A DNA stretch of 64,000 nucleotides from Chamaecyparis obtusa (lineage: Eukaryota; Streptophyta; Pinopsida; Cupressales; Cupressaceae): assembly GCA_027943335.1 (NCBI GenBank), contig BSBK01002162.1:286380-350379 (forward strand). The letters are read 5' to 3'. The notes under the pieces were generated by a model. It worked only from the letters and a program-made list of their open reading frames with translations. It searched no databases and was not told where the DNA came from. This document shows positions 1 to 10,280 of the stretch, one piece after another (position 1 is the stretch's first letter; every line of letters starts with the position of its first letter). Both the position numbers and the translations under genes were made by a program.

Positions 1-298
1 AATGAAATTAAACTAGAGCAACTAAGTCTACAAGAGAAAGGAAAAAACTAACTCAACGAAAAGAACACACAAACAAAAAGAATAAAAAAAAGCAAAAAGA
101 AAAGAGGAGGGAAAAAACACCAAAATAGTCAACTCAATTAAAATCCAACTATTAGGAGTGCATGTGCCCACAATTTGAATCATTGGGTGCCTAATCAAAT
201 CGACCATAGGGTTCCCTCATAGAAACTAAAAGTGAAAAAAATGGGGTAGCCATTTGGCCAAGTGGCCAAAATGGGGCGTGTGTTGTGGAACCACAACA
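1..298 (-). repeat. 3' LTR of element G (partial)
   Basis: It matches 6035-6329 almost base for base, apart from scattered substitutions and small indels. On the + strand it ends ...ccacaaca, the same terminus as the other LTR. The rest of this LTR lies left of the window. Confidence 0.85.
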
Positions 299-1613
299 AA
301 TAGCCCCGACAAAAGGAGAAATGATGAAGGCATTTCTTCACCAGCAAACTTTGTTTGAAAATTGTCCTGCAATAAACTGAACACAAGCACCACTCATGAA
401 AACATTCTTTCACCAACTTTCAAAATTGAAGTCATTTGTTGTTCCATCCAGTGAGTGCATTTGTGTGTTCATTCTTTCAACACTTGGAGCCAATCTTTGC
501 TTACTTTCATAGACTTCCCCAATCTCATTCTAAATTTAATCTACTTCCAACCAGGCGTTCATAGCAGCGATAGAGGTTGCTAGAGTCACCCTTCTCTATC
601 TTCTAACAAGATGTCAGATTCTTTTATTTTTGGAAGGTTCCTTTAGAGTCAACATCATTTACATGGAAGATGACTTTTATTGAGCCATTGTGCTCTGAAT
701 GTTGTCACTTCTTCAATTATCTTCAGTTTAGTACCTTTTGGTACACTAAGGTAGTGCTTAGGCTATGCTACCTTAGTGCTTCCATTTCTGATTTCTCCTT
801 TTCTCTTCTTGTTTTTTTGGAAACCCAGACAATGATTAGGCTGTGCCACCCAAGCATTTGAACTTTTCTTTTCCATGTTGACCTTTCTTTATGCATTCCT
901 CCTTTTGATTTTGTCTCTTCAAGTCAAGATGTAGATGGAGAAGGGTTATGAGATCTGAGGTCACCCATAACAATAGGCTCTAATCAACTCCAACTGACAC
1001 TTTCCCAAGAAAAAAAAAAAAATGGTATCATGTTTAAAGTGTGTAATGTGTTGAGGATGATCAAATTTGAATATCAAGTTGATTGCTAGTGAAATGTATC
1101 ACCATTCATGATCCATGTATGCAACTTCTTGCAAGATGAATTTTTTTAAAAATTTTGAATAAGAAATACCTCTGCCTCCTATCAACGACCACTTGGGATG
1201 GACCACTTGCCAGGAATAGCCTTGACCAAAACTCTCTTTTCCCAAGAGCAACAAACAAAAAGAAAAAACACTCAAGCAACAAGGAGCGAGACAAAACAAA
1301 ACTTAACCACTAAAAAATAAGGGAAACTAACTAACACCTACCTAATTACAACTAAAGTTAAATTATATACAAAAAACTTAGAGCAAAAAGCATATGAGTT
1401 TCTTACTAACTGATTTTTCTTTCCATGCAATAGTAATAATGCACCTTGCACAGTTCTAAGGAATGCAAACTCATCTCTGTACTCAAAAATATAAAATTTA
1501 GATAATTTCTATTCAAATTCTGGGTACAAATCAAGTAAAATCAAAAGTTGTGGCAACTCTCCATAATCATGATTAATCCACAAACAGGTTTTTTCACCCT
1601 TATCATACTCAAA
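299..1613 (-). other. Element G 3' non-coding interior
   Basis: This lies between the last recognisable coding segment of G and its 3' LTR. Open frames are short and show no retroelement motif. The minus-strand sequence directly before the LTR contains a short G-rich stretch (gtcgggg) that could serve as a polypurine tract, but it is not a convincing one. Confidence 0.4.
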
Positions 1614-3511
1614 CTAAAAATCATCAAAAAGCAAGGGATAATGGATAAATACAACCTGATTTAGTGAGTTCCCAACCATGGGCACATACTCACTCAATGC
1701 GATTTCTTCTTCTAGAGGTCTTATCTCATGGTACGCCAATCCATCCTCCTCAACTGCATGCACACCATTAGAAAACATATTCATCTGTGATGTATTATAC
1801 CTCTCATTACAACAAGGTTCAAAAGGAAAATGATCTAGATTGTGATCCTTGTTATAATTATCATTAGTCCTAAATAATAACTCATCACATTTGATCTCAT
1901 TAGGACTAAGAATTTCACTCATAAGCATGTCTTCAAAATTGCAAGAATTTTTAGAATCAACATTCAAATTATTTCCTCACTCATGCCTCAAAGAGATATG
2001 TTCAAAGTTCTACTTACCTTCTAAGGTGATCTCCCAAGCTAACAAAAATTCAAGACAACTTACCTCTGAATGTATCTTAAAAGGTGAATCCTACATGAAT
2101 CAGCTACTACAAGGTTTGATATATGCATGGAATACCCATAAATGGACATTTCTTTACACAAACATGATACCAAATCAAGAACCTTGTCTACCTCTGTTGA
2201 TGGAAAAAACTGAGTCATCTTGTTTGTTGTTTTGTAAATGTTGAGATTCCTCTATCTCAAGGCACAATTCTTCATCTTCATGAACTTCCTTTTGATCATC
2301 CTCTTGAACTTCTTGTATCTCCTTTATTTTGGCTCCATCATGATTAACATTCAAAAGGGATAGTGCATCATCACTTATGATTTCACGAGAAGAAACCTTT
2401 CCACTTTCATCTCCTCATCATTGGGAATTTTCTCACCCTTATTTTCTTGTATGTCAATCATTTTATCTTTCTCATTAGGCAAATCCATATCTTCCAAAGT
2501 CTCATGAATTTGATCATGCTCCTCTTCTTCTTCCCTTGACTAACTATCCCAATGATCTTCTATAGGAATTAATATCTCTTCAATAGTCATCATTCCTTTC
2601 AAATAGAAGTCCATCTTTCCAAGAAAAATATGGCAATCCATCTCACAATGTTGATACTTGAGGTGTATTCTACATCCTTCCATCCATGAAAAATCTGATA
2701 ATGACATTGGACTACCTGATTCTTGCAACTTCTCATCCATTCTAATTTGCTCAAGTGGAATATCTACCCAACAATGATTATCTATGTCTTTGTCATGTGA
2801 ATATTTTTCAACATCAAAAGTATCATCAGGATTACCTTATAAAGATGAAAAATATTTTTTACTTGTTTCTCTTTCATGGCAATAATTCTGGGGCAGCATT
2901 GAATATATCTCATCCTCCTAGATTTGTTCATCATTTCTTGTTATCCCATGACTGATTTTTGTCGACAAATCACTTGGTGACTTGCATTCTGAATTACAAT
3001 CAGAATTTTGGATCATTTCACTTTCATTATTGCAAAACTTATTGCACTCATATAACTGACCAACAAACTTTTCATTTGAAGTATCATCATGTTTTGATGG
3101 ATTGAGTAATGGAGTATAGTAATAATATGACAAGATCTCTATAGGAGCATCATTGGGCGGCACAATATTTGTGTCCAAGGTTGTATCATGGTAATTTTGA
3201 CCCCAAATATGATCTCGAAAGTGATTGATCTGAATCTTTTGATTGGCTGATTGGATCATATGGATATCAGGCATGTTGTAATTGGTTGAATGAGATGATT
3301 GTAGCTGATTTGATATATTCATCAGGTTGACATAGAGTTGTAATGATTGGAAAAATTCAATCAATTGCATATTGAAACTTCCATCAGGACCATTTGTACC
3401 ATTTGTAACATCATATCCACATCGTACTAAGAAAAGAGCCTTATTGAATGCATCATGCAAGGTAGTAACCTCACCAAAAGATCTGATTGTGCGTGCAAAT
3501 AAGACATCCAA
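1614..3511 (-). pseudogene. gag: Element G gag-like protein, C-terminal part (broken)
   Basis: Downstream of the capsid segment, the minus strand holds three open blocks: 3511-2918 (197 codons), 2740-2540 running on to about 2400, and 1967-1614 (117 codons). Stops and frame changes separate them. The translations are rich in Asn, Asp, Glu and Ser, with little hydrophobic core and no zinc knuckle, protease DS/TG or RT motif. Composition and position suggest one long gag C-terminal extension. With the capsid segment, the original protein would have been around 800 residues. No catalytic function can be assigned. It could instead be a separate element-specific ORF. Confidence 0.5.
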
Positions 3512-3539
3512 ACACCATAAATAATGCTCTTTTTAACAT

Positions 3540-4061
3540 TTAACCATGCACCACCCTTTCTGAATCTTGAACCCTTTGATACATGAGAAGAAATCGATGA
3601 TTGAATTGGGTAATGGACTCTTGAGGTGTCCTTACAGTGGAAAAATAAAATAGTGAATCTTGTGAAATCACATTGGGATGAAATTGAATTAAGAATAAAT
3701 CCTTTAATTTAATCCATGAGCAAATAGAATTGGATGAGCATCTTTCATACCATTGAAGTGCTACACCTTGAAATGTCTTGACAAATAGATTGCAAACAAC
3801 ATCTTCATGTTCAATTTTGAGAAAAAGCATTAGATCCTTGCAAATCTTGACATGATTTGTAGCTTTTTCTCCATTATTAGGGAAGAAAAAAGGAAGCCTA
3901 TTATGTGCATGTAGAGGAATCCCATGGAGACCTCCCATTATACACAACAGACTATCCATTAAACCTAGATCTTCCCAACATCCAACTTGTTTAGTGTCAT
4001 TATAAATTGAAAACCTTTTGGTGGATGCCCTCCTTCTAGCACCACTTCTGTTGAGCATCAT
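3540..4061 (-). pseudogene. gag: Element G gag capsid domain (Retrotrans_gag type)
   Basis: This is a 173-codon open frame whose middle third has the layout of the plant retrotransposon gag/capsid domain: a KICKDLMLFLKIEHEDVVC helix, then LFVKTFQGVALQWYERC, then W-x-x-LKDLFLIQFHPN, and a C-terminal SITQFNHRFLLMYQRV helix. The Ala-x-x-WY/W...F-x-x-F-x-x-F spacing is the hallmark of the family, which assembles the virus-like particle in the cytoplasm. The frame is followed immediately by the next open block (3511-2918), so the gag protein probably continued. The LTR and primer site lie upstream at 4796-6329. Confidence 0.8.
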
Positions 4062-4795
4062 TTTTACATGAAGACAACAGCTAGGAATTTACATGAGCAA
4101 ATCCCCCTCTTGGAAGATTGACGAAATCAATCTCAAGGTTCCTTCGAGCTGGGTCCCAACCACTTGGATAACTCAATGAAAGACAAATGTGAATTTATTA
4201 ACAATGAGGCCTTTGCTGGTTCTTCTCTCAAGGGAAACTATAAAACAAACTTTAGGATTCCACAATATGTCTTTTTGATTCGATTTTCAAATTTAAGAAT
4301 GAAAGCAATGCTGATTTAAATAAATCTACTGAAAATAACTTGCAAGGAAGGTTAGAATATGTAGGGTGACAAGAAATTCAAATGAAAATGCTAAAATAAA
4401 CCTAATGGACATATGCTAGCATCACATCACCATGTGAATTAAATTACCAAGAAGATGAAGAAACCCACAAAATAGAGATCAAATCATGTCATAATCTTAA
4501 GTTGAATGGATGCAATCATCAACAGAATCAAACAAATACAAATGTATGATAAGCCAAAATTCATCAGATCACAAAGCCACCCTAGATGTACACACACACG
4601 AGACAAGTTAATCTTCAAGAACCAAAGAATAATCTTCTTAGAAATTCATCACAACATAGCAATTCAATACAAGCAAACACTGAACTAAAAGATTGCAGAC
4701 TTAAAATCATTAAACAACCAATTGGCTCTTTGAAATAAAGAATGAGAAAATCACACATTCACAAACTTCACATAGATAGCAGAAAAATCACACCA
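4062..4795 (-). other. Element G 5' leader, non-coding
   Basis: This stretch lies between the primer-binding-like site and the gag frame of G. It is AT-rich with only short open frames. I see no structure beyond the expected untranslated leader. Confidence 0.5.
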
Positions 4796-4809
4796 TGAAT
4801 GAAGCACCA
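4796..4809 (-). promoter_or_regulatory. Primer-binding-like site of element G
   Basis: On the minus strand, TGGTGCTTCATTCA starts eight bases after the CAACA end of the LTR, where the tRNA primer site is expected. The TGG start fits a tRNA ...CCA 3' end. I cannot name the tRNA with confidence. Confidence 0.5.
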
Positions 4810-5439
4810 ATTTTATATGTTGTATTAATCATCAAGTCCACCTTCATTACATCGTTTTATTACAATTTATAGATCTGGGCTCTTATTTTCATAGCTAGGG
4901 TTTAGCTATGAGTAAAACGTGAAAGTAAATCTAAACTAAAGCTTGCATTAAAGAAACTACTTCTAAAGCTTAGCTAAACTATCCTGGCATGAAATTGAAC
5001 CTCATGCATTATAAAACTTTATGCAAAGAATGGATCAAACTTCTAAAAAATGGAGCTGGAACTCATGCATGCCCTTGATAATCTTCATGTTTCCACCCTT
5101 GATCCTTTTCTATGGCTTCTCCACATGGACCCAATTGGAAGAGATCCCAAAATCATGTAGAAACGACCCCTAAAAAGAAGCCCAGTTGACTTGAAAATGA
5201 ACTTTGAGATAATTGGAGTTAAACTTCGGACATGCCAAAAAATGCCCAAATCCCAATAGTTGGTCTGAAAAAATCAAGTCTCAAAAATGACTAAGTGCCA
5301 TGTGCACTTTTCCCAATTTCGGACTTCAGACTTTCAGAGGCTAAAAGTTCTCTAGGGATGAAATGCCAAAAAACAAGGTCTTAAAAAATGGCTAAGTACA
5401 AAATTGCTTCTCCTCTAACTCTCAGACTTTTGGACTTTT

Positions 5440-5552
5440 GGAGTCCGAAAAAAAATAGGAAGGCCAAAATGTCAAAAATGCCGAAAAGGCCAAATTCTAG
5501 AAAAGGCCGAAATGACTAAATGTCAAAATGGCCGAAATGCCAAAAAAATAGG
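5440..5552. repeat. GCCGAAATG-type minisatellite in G LTR
   Basis: A short degenerate unit recurs about eight times: ggccaaaatgtcaaaaatgc, ccgaaaaggccaaattc, ggccgaaatgac, gtcaaaatggccgaaatgcc. The period is loosely 11-20 bases. Confidence 0.6.
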
Positions 5553-5709
5553 AAGACAAAATTTTCTAAATTAAAAATTTTTTCTCCGAATTTTTTTGTT
5601 GTTGTTTTTTTCAGAAAAAATGGCTAATTCCACAACATTTTTTTTGGCCTTTCGGGGTTGTTAGGAATTTCGGCATTTTGGCCTTTTTGATCTCTGAAAC
5701 TCTAAAAAA

Positions 5710-5864
5710 CTTGAACTCCAAACTCAACCTCTGAAATCTAAACTTTTGAACTTCAAACTTTGAACTTTGGACCTTGAACTTTTGAATGTCCAACTTTGAA
5801 CTTCAGACCTTAAACTTTTGAACCTCGAACTTTGAACTTCCAACTTTGAACTTTTGAACCTTGG
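5710..5864. repeat. GAACTTTnAACTT-type minisatellite in G LTR
   Basis: A string of about twelve degenerate copies of (g)aacttttgaacyt / aactttgaacttc, alternating between two closely related 12-15 base words. Confidence 0.7.
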
Positions 5865-6329
5865 GAAACTTCATGGCATGCAACATTTTTGTTTTCATTT
5901 CACAACGTCTTCATACAACTGCAACTCAATATCATTGAATCATTCCTCTTAACTCGTCAGTTCCTAATATGTCACATTGAGATTGTCAGTTCTACAACCA
6001 GAAAGGATGCCTTGTCATCAGTCTTTATTGTAAAAATGAAATTAAACTAGAGAAAATAAGTCTACAAGAAAAAGAAAAAACTAACTCAACGAAAATGACA
6101 CAAACAAAAAGAAGCCAAAAAAGGAAAAAGAAAACAGGAGGGTAAAAACACCAAAATAATCAACTCAATTGACATCCAACTATCGGGAGCGCACGTGCCC
6201 ACAATCTGAATCATTGGATGCCTAATCAAATCGACCATAGGGGTCCCTCATAGAAACTAAAAGTGAAGAAAAGGGGGTCCCCATTTGGCCAAGTGGCCAA
6301 AATGGGGTGTGTGTTGTGGAACCACAACA

Positions 6330-6738
6330 CATAAAATTCTAAATTTTTACAATATCTTATAGAGACATTTTTAGAATAGAAAAAACTATTTCCCAAAAGG
6401 AACTTCTTTCTCCAACCACCCCCAAAAAATTAATGTTCTATTTATAAATTAAAAATACAAACCCTAAATACTACATGTAGGGAGGAGAAATAAGGTGCAA
6501 CAAGTAGAAGACAAGGGAAACAACTGACATATATGGAAAAAATAAAAACTAGAAAGTTTCTTAAGAAGAAAGCATATGCATCATCTCGAAATCAAAATTA
6601 CCAATTACTATATAAATTGAAAGATTCCACGTGTTTCTCAAATTTTCTGATCTGGATTAAGCATTAATGTCTCCCATCTTCACTTTAATTTTTAATGATC
6701 TTACACCCATCGTTCATTCTTAACTTTTCTAAAATTTC
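6330..6738. other. AT-rich DNA, possibly remnant 3' LTR of Copia element H
   Basis: No gene is visible. On the minus strand a polypurine-like tract (aagatgggagac) lies near 6680, downstream of the Copia RNase H tail, so the sequence to its left may be the decayed 3' LTR of that element. I found no matching second LTR copy. Confidence 0.3.
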
Positions 6739-6915
6739 CTATGAAATTTCTTTGTTGAGTATATCAACAATTTGATCACTGGTTTTGTAAAATTTTAATT
6801 AAATTTGTCTTGTAACCACAAGATTTTTTATAAAATGATATGAAATACAAATATGTTTTGTTCTACTATAGACGACTATATTTTTGGTGATGTAAATTAT
6901 AGTAGTACTATCACA
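6739..6915 (-). pseudogene. pol: Copia pol C-terminus (RNase H tail), fragment of element H
   Basis: The minus-strand translation from 6915 gives the typical end of a Ty1/Copia polyprotein: CDSTTIIYITKN, then YSRTKHICISYHFIKNLV, then TSDQIVDILNK and a stop at 6739. These correspond to the family blocks CDN.SAI.L..NP, H.RTKHI.I.YHFIR and T..Q.ADI.TK of RNase H, which removes the RNA strand during reverse transcription. One in-frame stop lies between the second and third blocks. Nothing recognisable of RT or integrase remains upstream, so this is a relic. It probably belongs to the same minus-strand element as the gag relic at 12748-13053. Confidence 0.85.
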
Positions 6916-8689
6916 ATATGTAATAATTTTATTATTCCAACATGATCTTTTCTTAATTCTATAATGGTTCTCCTCAAATATATTATTTGAGACCTGAAGC
7001 TAATATTGCAACACTATACACAACTTTAGATGAGAATAAATATATTGATGATTATTTTCCTAATGACCAAGAAATGGAACTTAAACCTAAACTAAAAAGA
7101 TAAGCATTTTGGAGTACAATGATTACTGAGATGGGGTAGTGACTTAATAATCACCCACACAATTTTTTTTAAACTTATTTTAAAAATTTTAATAAAATTG
7201 AGTAATGTTAAATTAAATAATACAGAAAACAATAAGAACACATCATACACAAAATATTGACATAAGTGGTTTCTTGAGTGCAAACCCTCCCAGGGAATAA
7301 AACCAATCCAACTTAGCGTCAATAGATTTATCCTTTAAATCAATTTGTACATCTCACTAGACTTGTACCTCAAGGGTCTTTTTTGCATCAGTAGATATAT
7401 GCCTCACTGACCTTATTACAATCTTCCTTAATGACTTTTCAAATCTTCTACAACTTTCTACATAAAGAGATCAGAAAATTTGATTTTCATTTAGCCCCTA
7501 CAATTATATACGAAACATCATTGAGCACAATACATGTGTTTGTGCTAAACATTTCATAGTATTTAACTATAGATTCTAAGTTAATCATATATTTTTTTCT
7601 AAATTGTTTGTGCACAAATTTTGTGAAAATATAATCAATAATATCCTAAATATCTTCTTTGTATGTACACAAAAATCTACTTATGACGTACAAATAAGTA
7701 TACTTTGATTGAAAGAGATGAAATCAAACTCTTCATAAACCAATTCAAAAAATTATTTAAAAAATGTAACATAATAGGCTGTGATAAGGACATAGAAAAA
7801 ATATGTATATCAAATAATCAATACCTATTAGAATAATGAGAAAAAAACTAAATGATACTATCTTTTTCCTCTTCACAATTTTCTTCTCTAAAAACCCAAA
7901 CTAAATATCAATATAATGTCAACTTAAAACTGAATCATACATTCAACATTGATAGTAGTAGTATTTAATGTATTTTGTCAAACTAAAGTCAACAAGTATA
8001 CCTTAAAATTGTTGTTCCATAAAACAAGTGTGATATGACTATAATGATTCCCCTAAAAAATAACTTATACCATAAATAAAACTGAAGAACAGTAAACTGG
8101 CATGATTTTCTCATATGAGTGTATATGTGTATGCTTACATGAGAAATACATGGTACAAATGAAATAAGAAAAAGATAACATAATGTACATTAAACATGAT
8201 AACCCTTAGAGAGGTTTTAATCCAACATTGTGTTAGACCATTTTCTTTTCATTGCCAAAATCTTTGAAAATGGTCTTCATCCTTGCAAAGCCCTAGAAAG
8301 TTTCCATGTCCTATTGCAAACTTGTTTTGATTAGCGAAGAAGATGTATGATGTTTTATGGCTTGTGAATTGATCCAGTGATAGTTCAAGGTGTATGCAAG
8401 CTTTAGTTAAGATCACATGTGCTTAAATGCATAAACTAGAGAGATATGGTTGTTTGATGGTTTGAGAAACAAGTCTATTCCATGAATAAGTGTTTCAAAA
8501 ATTGTCGAAGTCCAACAAACCCTATCCAGTTCTATTTCTTCATTACCTTTTTCAGGCCACTTAAGTTATTTTTCTGTGCCTTTCTTTTATTTTCCTTTGT
8601 TCGCATAATCTCTTAATCCTCATAGTTAGTTGTTTTTATCCAGGTATCCAGTGAATCCAGTGTTCACTCTATCTCCTGATCCTGGCGGT
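6916..8689. other. AT-rich intergenic DNA, no gene recognised
   Basis: Only short open frames occur here. One 48-codon + strand frame (about 6957-7102) has a protein-like composition but no identified family. Nothing else is supported. Confidence 0.4.
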
Positions 8690-9690
8690 TAGTGGCCAAA
8701 CATTCAGTGATCTGGTGAGCAGTTAAGGATTGCTTCAGTCATTGAATCTCCAAATCAAGCGATTAAGTATGTTAACACTCAAAGATTAAACATGGACCTC
8801 ATATGTTGATCAAGATCAATGGTTGGCACGTGTTTTCTTAATAGAACTCAGGGTTAAGAAAAGACTGACTGACCTAGCGAATGGCTTCAGTCGCATGATC
8901 TCAGAACCAGAAATGGGTTGAGTTAAAAATTGTGTGATCTCCTGATCAAACCATGGGTTAAGTGAAATTCAAGAGATTACACGAATGCTTTGGTCGCTAA
9001 GTCTCCAAACCATATTGGGGTTAAGTGATATGTTAAGAGATCATGAGAAATCCTTAGTTGCTTAATCTCTAGATCCAAGAAGACCAAGATTTGGGTGATG
9101 AGCGTGGACCATTGATGAAGACAAGATCACACGGTGGTCGCTAGTTTTCTCGATGAAACCACAAGTCAAGGATAACCTTTAGCGAATTGGAAATGACTTC
9201 ATTCACAAGATTTCCAGATAGAAATTGAGCTAGAGATAAAGGTTGGGAGATTCAACGAGGGCTGTGGATATTGATCTTGATCAATGGATGGCATTTAATT
9301 GCAATACTGAACTAGGGTTAAGAGAAACTTTTAGTGATTAAGAGATAAAGGTTTTCATTGGATCTCGTGATTAAACTTGAGTTAAGGATAACCTTTAAAA
9401 AATTGGAGATGGCTTCAGTTGCTGAATCACCAGTTCAAGCATGGGTTAAAGATGAAGGCTTGGAGTTTGAATATGAATCATTGATGTAGATAAGATCAGA
9501 TGGTGGTTTGGTATTATCTAAATGAAACCACAGCTCAAGAAAAGATTATGTGATCACGCGAATGCTTTGTTTTCATGATCTCCAGACTGAGCTCAGGTTA
9601 AGATAAACTTTCAATGACTATGAGGAATCCTTCAGTCACGTAATCTCTGCATGACTTAGGGTTAAGGTGCTTGTCGAGGATAAGATAAAG
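8690..9690. repeat. Degenerate tandem array, ~60-bp module with higher-order structure
   Basis: A module recurs about twelve times with strong drift: GGGTTAAG(a/t)... GCGAATGGCTTCAGTCG ...TGATCTCCAGATCAAG. Clear starts occur near 8722, 8851, 8938, 8952, 9013, 9169, 9313, 9368, 9448, 9537, 9594 and 9659. A second phrase (ATTGATGnAGACAAGATCA..GGTGGT..GATGAAACCAC) recurs at about 9108 and 9480, and two relatives (GATCAATGG.TGGCA) lie near 8813 and 9284, suggesting a longer super-repeat. It is not coding in any frame. Confidence 0.65.
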
Positions 9691-10212
9691 ACAGTGCCAG
9701 GTGTGATGAAGAATTCATTTCTCATTGGTCGCCGAAGGAAAAGATGATGTGATCGGATATTTTTCAAAGCTTAAATGACTATTGTTGATTAATAAGGATT
9801 TCCTGATGTGCCAAGAAAGATGATGATCAAGGGTTATGTTTTAAACTAAATCAGTTAGCCATTGTTACCATATTTTCAAATTGAGTAAGGGTTTTCTATA
9901 GGGTTTGATATAGTGAACCAAAAATGACAAGCTGAAATGGATTTTTTTGTTCCAAGGATGGTTATGGGGAGCACTTTGAAGCCCAAAATAAGATGTTTCA
10001 ATAGATGAAAATTAATTATATATTTTGACAGAAAGGAATATAAGGTGGTTACATTTTCTTTGGCACAGTAAAGAGGTTTACAAATATGGCAAAGATGTTT
10101 CTTTCTCGGAGAAAACAAATAGAACAAGCACTCGATTAAAAGTCACAAATGCAAAGGCAACACTTGGCAGGGTTTGAACTATTTTTGGAAGTTATTGTAG
10201 AAGACTTGGCAC
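9691..10212. other. Intergenic DNA, no gene recognised
   Basis: It has only short open frames and no motif I can identify. It ends at the hairpin. Confidence 0.4.
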
Positions 10213-10280
10213 TCAAATTAACATACACTTTTGAAAATTGCAACTAAATGTGCAATTTTCAAAAGTGTATGTTAATTTGA
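10213..10280. repeat. Perfect 30-bp inverted repeat with 8-base loop
   Basis: The left arm 10213-10242 is the exact reverse complement of the right arm 10251-10280, and the loop is actaaatg. The arms begin tcaaattaacatacac... and are AT-rich. Complementarity stops abruptly at both outer ends. The arms are too short for a MITE with a body. It could be a cruciform, a foldback formed by replication template switching, or a transcribed short hairpin. Confidence 0.95.

Larger units (their letters stand above)
1..6329 (-). mobile_element. Element G: gag-only LTR retrotransposon (TR-GAG-like), truncated by window start
   Basis: Two direct copies of one sequence (1-298 and 6035-6329) flank a 4.5-kb interior. 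Reading on the minus strand, the LTR begins TGTTGTGG at 6329 and ends CAACA at 4818, giving TGTTG/CAACA ends. It is followed by a primer-binding-like site and then a gag-like reading frame. The matching LTR at the left enters the window only as its first 298 bases. The interior encodes a gag capsid domain and a long acidic tail. I found no protease, reverse transcriptase, RNase H or integrase motif in any frame, so the element looks non-autonomous. The left flank lies outside the window, so the target duplication (cataa expected) cannot be verified. Confidence 0.75.
4818..6329 (-). repeat. 5' LTR of element G, about 1.5 kb
   Basis: The LTR is bounded by TGTTG (4818, + strand) and CAACA (6329). 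Its terminal 295 bases are duplicated at 1-298. The body holds two low-complexity minisatellites (5440-5552 and 5710-5864). A Copia remnant lies just beyond it on the right, so G may have inserted into or beside that older element. Confidence 0.75.

Noticed and set aside
6957..7102. Plus-strand 48-codon frame (GSPQIYYLRPEANIATLY...) as an exon of a host gene
   Set aside because: Protein-like composition, but no start codon, no splice context and no family I recognise. It lies beside a dead Copia fragment. Chance is the simpler reading.
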